The notes beneath the pieces are model-generated. The model was not told the DNA's origin. It was given only the letters and a program-made list of their open reading frames with translations, and did no database searches. DNA of 64,000 bases. It comes from Oscillospiraceae bacterium (GTDB taxonomy: Bacteria; Bacillota; Clostridia; Oscillospirales; CAG-272). This document shows, one piece after another, positions 62,620-64,000 of this stretch. Every line of letters begins with the position of its first letter. The first letter of the stretch is position 1. Location of the stretch: positions 50,572-114,571 of the forward strand of contig SVTF01000003.1 of the NCBI GenBank assembly GCA_015063905.1, given 5' to 3'. A program made the position numbers and the translations under genes.

Positions 62620-62696
62620 TATGCCCCGAAAGGTTTTTGGGTGAGATGTTTTAGGGGGATAGGGTATCCTTTTATAAAAAGGCACCCTATCCCCTA
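62620..62696 (+). repeat. Dispersed G/C hairpin repeat between the TPR gene and pepM
   Basis: CCCCGAAAGGTTTTTGGGTG is followed by a long hairpin at 62653-62695 (AGGGGGATAGGGTATCC and near-complement). It is close to the stop of the leftward TPR gene and could end its transcript. Confidence 0.75.
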
Positions 62697-62710
62697 CTTT
62701 CAAATTGCAA

Positions 62711-64000
62711 TTATTTCAAAAGCTCAAGCTCGAACGCTATCTTGCCCGAGGGCATAAGCTCCATCGAACGCTCGAACAGCTGACGCGCTCCCGCTTTGTC
62801 CTTGTTGAACAGCTTGCCGTAACCAAGCATACCGAACAAAGTAGACAAGCGAATATTAGTATGGTCACCGACGAAGCATCCAAACAATCTTGTTCCCTCT
62901 TTATGATAAACGCAGCCAGTGCTAAGCTCGTTTTCCCAAGCAAGCATAGCATCACGCATAATTTTACGCGCTCTCATATCCTCGCCGCCAAGACGTACCG
63001 ACAAAGCAGAATAATAGACAAACTCGCCGCCCATATTCCACATTCCAACGTCCTTGAGGTTAATAAGCTCTTTGATTATTCTCTCCGCCTCGTCAACCCT
63101 GCCAAGCGCCATAAGCGCATCTGCCTCATTATACTTATAGGGGATAAGAACGCTCTCGTTCCAGAAACCGACGTTGAGGTTTTCGGGAAGCCTTTGCGCT
63201 CTGCAAAACAGCTCAAGAGCCTCCTCATATCTCTTTTCTTTCATAGCCACACGTCCGCGACACAGGCAGGAATACATATAAGGCTCGGCGATAAGCGCCT
63301 CCTCGCCCTCCGCGGGGGTAAAGACGTGCGACCTCATTATTTGCTCCGCCTCCTCAAACATAAACGCGGCATTGTATGCCTTGGCTATGGAGAGCATAAT
63401 CTGGTCGCTGGGCACGTCGGGTTGATTCGCGCTTAAAAATTCGGCGTTTTCTACGCTTTCCGTACCAAGACTTGACATTACCTTTGCTATCTCGGAGAGC
63501 AGCATAGCATCCTTTGGCTTAAGCTCGATGGCGCGGCGAAGCAACGGAACCGCGTCCTTTGCGCGACCGAGATGGTTATAATAAACAAGCGCAAGATTAC
63601 GATAAGCAATATAGAAGTCGGGCTCGTACTTGACGGCATCCTCCCAAAGCTTTGCCGCATAGTCATACATGCGCGCGTTGTATACCTGACAACCTAGCAG
63701 ATACGCGGCAAATCCGTCCTTTGCGTCAGCTTTTATCGCCGCCGAGAGCACGGTAAGCTCACCGTGTCTTATGGGGAAGGATCTAACTATTTTATTTCTT
63801 TTAGCAAGCCTTCTTTGTCTTGCCGCCGCATTGGCATTTCCTATCATATCATAGCAATACGCCATAGTATAATGCACCGTAGCGCGCCCCGCATGCAGTC
63901 TTGCGACACCGTTCAGCAGAGCCAAGGTCTCCTCAAAGAAGCCCGCGTCGATAAGGTCAAACGCGACATCAAGGCAGGTCTCCGCGGCATCCGATTCAAG
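62711..64000 (-). CDS. TPR-repeat protein, C-terminal part (DUF5107-like; 5' end outside window)
   Basis: The frame is open to the right edge, giving about 429 codons to the stop. It consists of tetratricopeptide-like helical pairs: AAKLWEDAVKYEPDFYIAYR, DAVPLLRRAIELKPKDAMLL, EALELFCRAQRLPENLNVGF and GARQLFERSMELMPSG. The segment RNLALVYYNHLGRAKDAVPL resembles the C-terminal half of large DUF5107 proteins often encoded with glycosidases. The N-terminal domain is missing, so the function is not known. An in-frame TTG at 63925 is not the true start. Confidence 0.75.
   Translation of the reverse strand, partial: LESDAAETCLDVAFDLIDAGFFEETLALLNGVARLHAGRATVHYTMAYCYDMIGNANAAARQRRLAKRNKIVRSFPIRHGELTVLSAAIKADAKDGFAAYLLGCQVYNARMYDYAAKLWEDAVKYEPDFYIAYRNLALVYYNHLGRAKDAVPLLRRAIELKPKDAMLLSEIAKVMSSLGTESVENAEFLSANQPDVPSDQIMLSIAKAYNAAFMFEEAEQIMRSHVFTPAEGEEALIAEPYMYSCLCRGRVAMKEKRYEEALELFCRAQRLPENLNVGFWNESVLIPYKYNEADALMALGRVDEAERIIKELINLKDVGMWNMGGEFVYYSALSVRLGGEDMRARKIMRDAMLAWENELSTGCVYHKEGTRLFGCFVGDHTNIRLSTLFGMLGYGKLFNKDKAGARQLFERSMELMPSGKIAFELELLK

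Overview
The window is 64 kb of a Bacillota (Clostridia-type) chromosome of medium GC content. This is inferred from gene content. There is a McsB/ClpC system, an HrcA/CIRCE heat-shock operon, the sporulation sigma factor SigG, a GerA-family germination protein, a SpoVD/PBP2B-like penicillin-binding protein with PASTA domains, and near-perfect sigma-A promoters. The exact lineage cannot be named from the sequence.

Layout. 0-4.8 kb (+): end of mcsB, clpC, then threonine aldolase and glutamate racemase. 4.8-11.4 kb (-): a sugar operon transcribed as nucleotidyltransferase, NahK-type kinase, galE, a PHP phosphatase, galM and a MATE exporter. 11.9-13.2 kb (-): a LytTR regulator with a LiaF-like membrane partner. 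13.5-19.4 kb (-): hrcA-grpE-dnaK-dnaJ-prmA under a CIRCE promoter. 19.5-21.1 kb (-): two envelope proteins. 21.2-23.6 kb (+): ylxM-ffh-rpsP-khpA. 23.6-24.9 kb (-): a DUF2974 lipase-like protein.

25.2-34.3 kb is a compact phage-derived island. It has a LexA-like repressor facing a leftward operon of two small proteins, terminase small and large subunits, portal, a Prp-like cysteine protease, a putative scaffold, an N4-gp56-type major capsid protein, a coiled-coil protein and a DnaD-like replication protein. It has head and packaging genes but no tail, lysis or integrase gene. The capsid N-terminus carries a motif resembling the Prp cleavage site of ribosomal protein L27, so the protease is a candidate prohead protease.

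34.4-36.4 kb (+): ftsZ and sigG. 36.6-50.5 kb (-): the division and cell wall (dcw) cluster mraZ-rsmH-(unknown)-ftsL-pbp-murE-murF-mraY-ftsW-murG-ftsQ-nucleotidyltransferase, without murD, murC or ftsA. The unknown gene and ftsL look like one reading frame split at an A7 run. 51-53 kb (-): a GerA-family protein and nrdR. 53.3-57.7 kb (+): a pyridoxal kinase-like gene, then KDPG aldolase with an extra C-terminal domain, KDG kinase and a GH28-like beta-helix protein, which together suggest pectin/uronate catabolism. 57.9 kb: tRNA-Thr(CGT) with a duplicated 5' part just upstream. 58.2-62.5 kb (-): a phosphonate operon (three-domain cytidylyltransferase/PEP mutase, iron alcohol dehydrogenase, phosphonopyruvate decarboxylase) that probably makes an activated 2-hydroxyethylphosphonate for a surface polymer. 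62.7-64 kb (-): the C-terminal part of a TPR protein.

Many intergenic gaps hold copies of a dispersed family of long G-rich/C-rich hairpins, some carrying a conserved AT-rich module. These repeats, the possible ftsL frameshift, the tail-less capsid island with its own Prp, and the phosphonate fusion are the most interesting observations.
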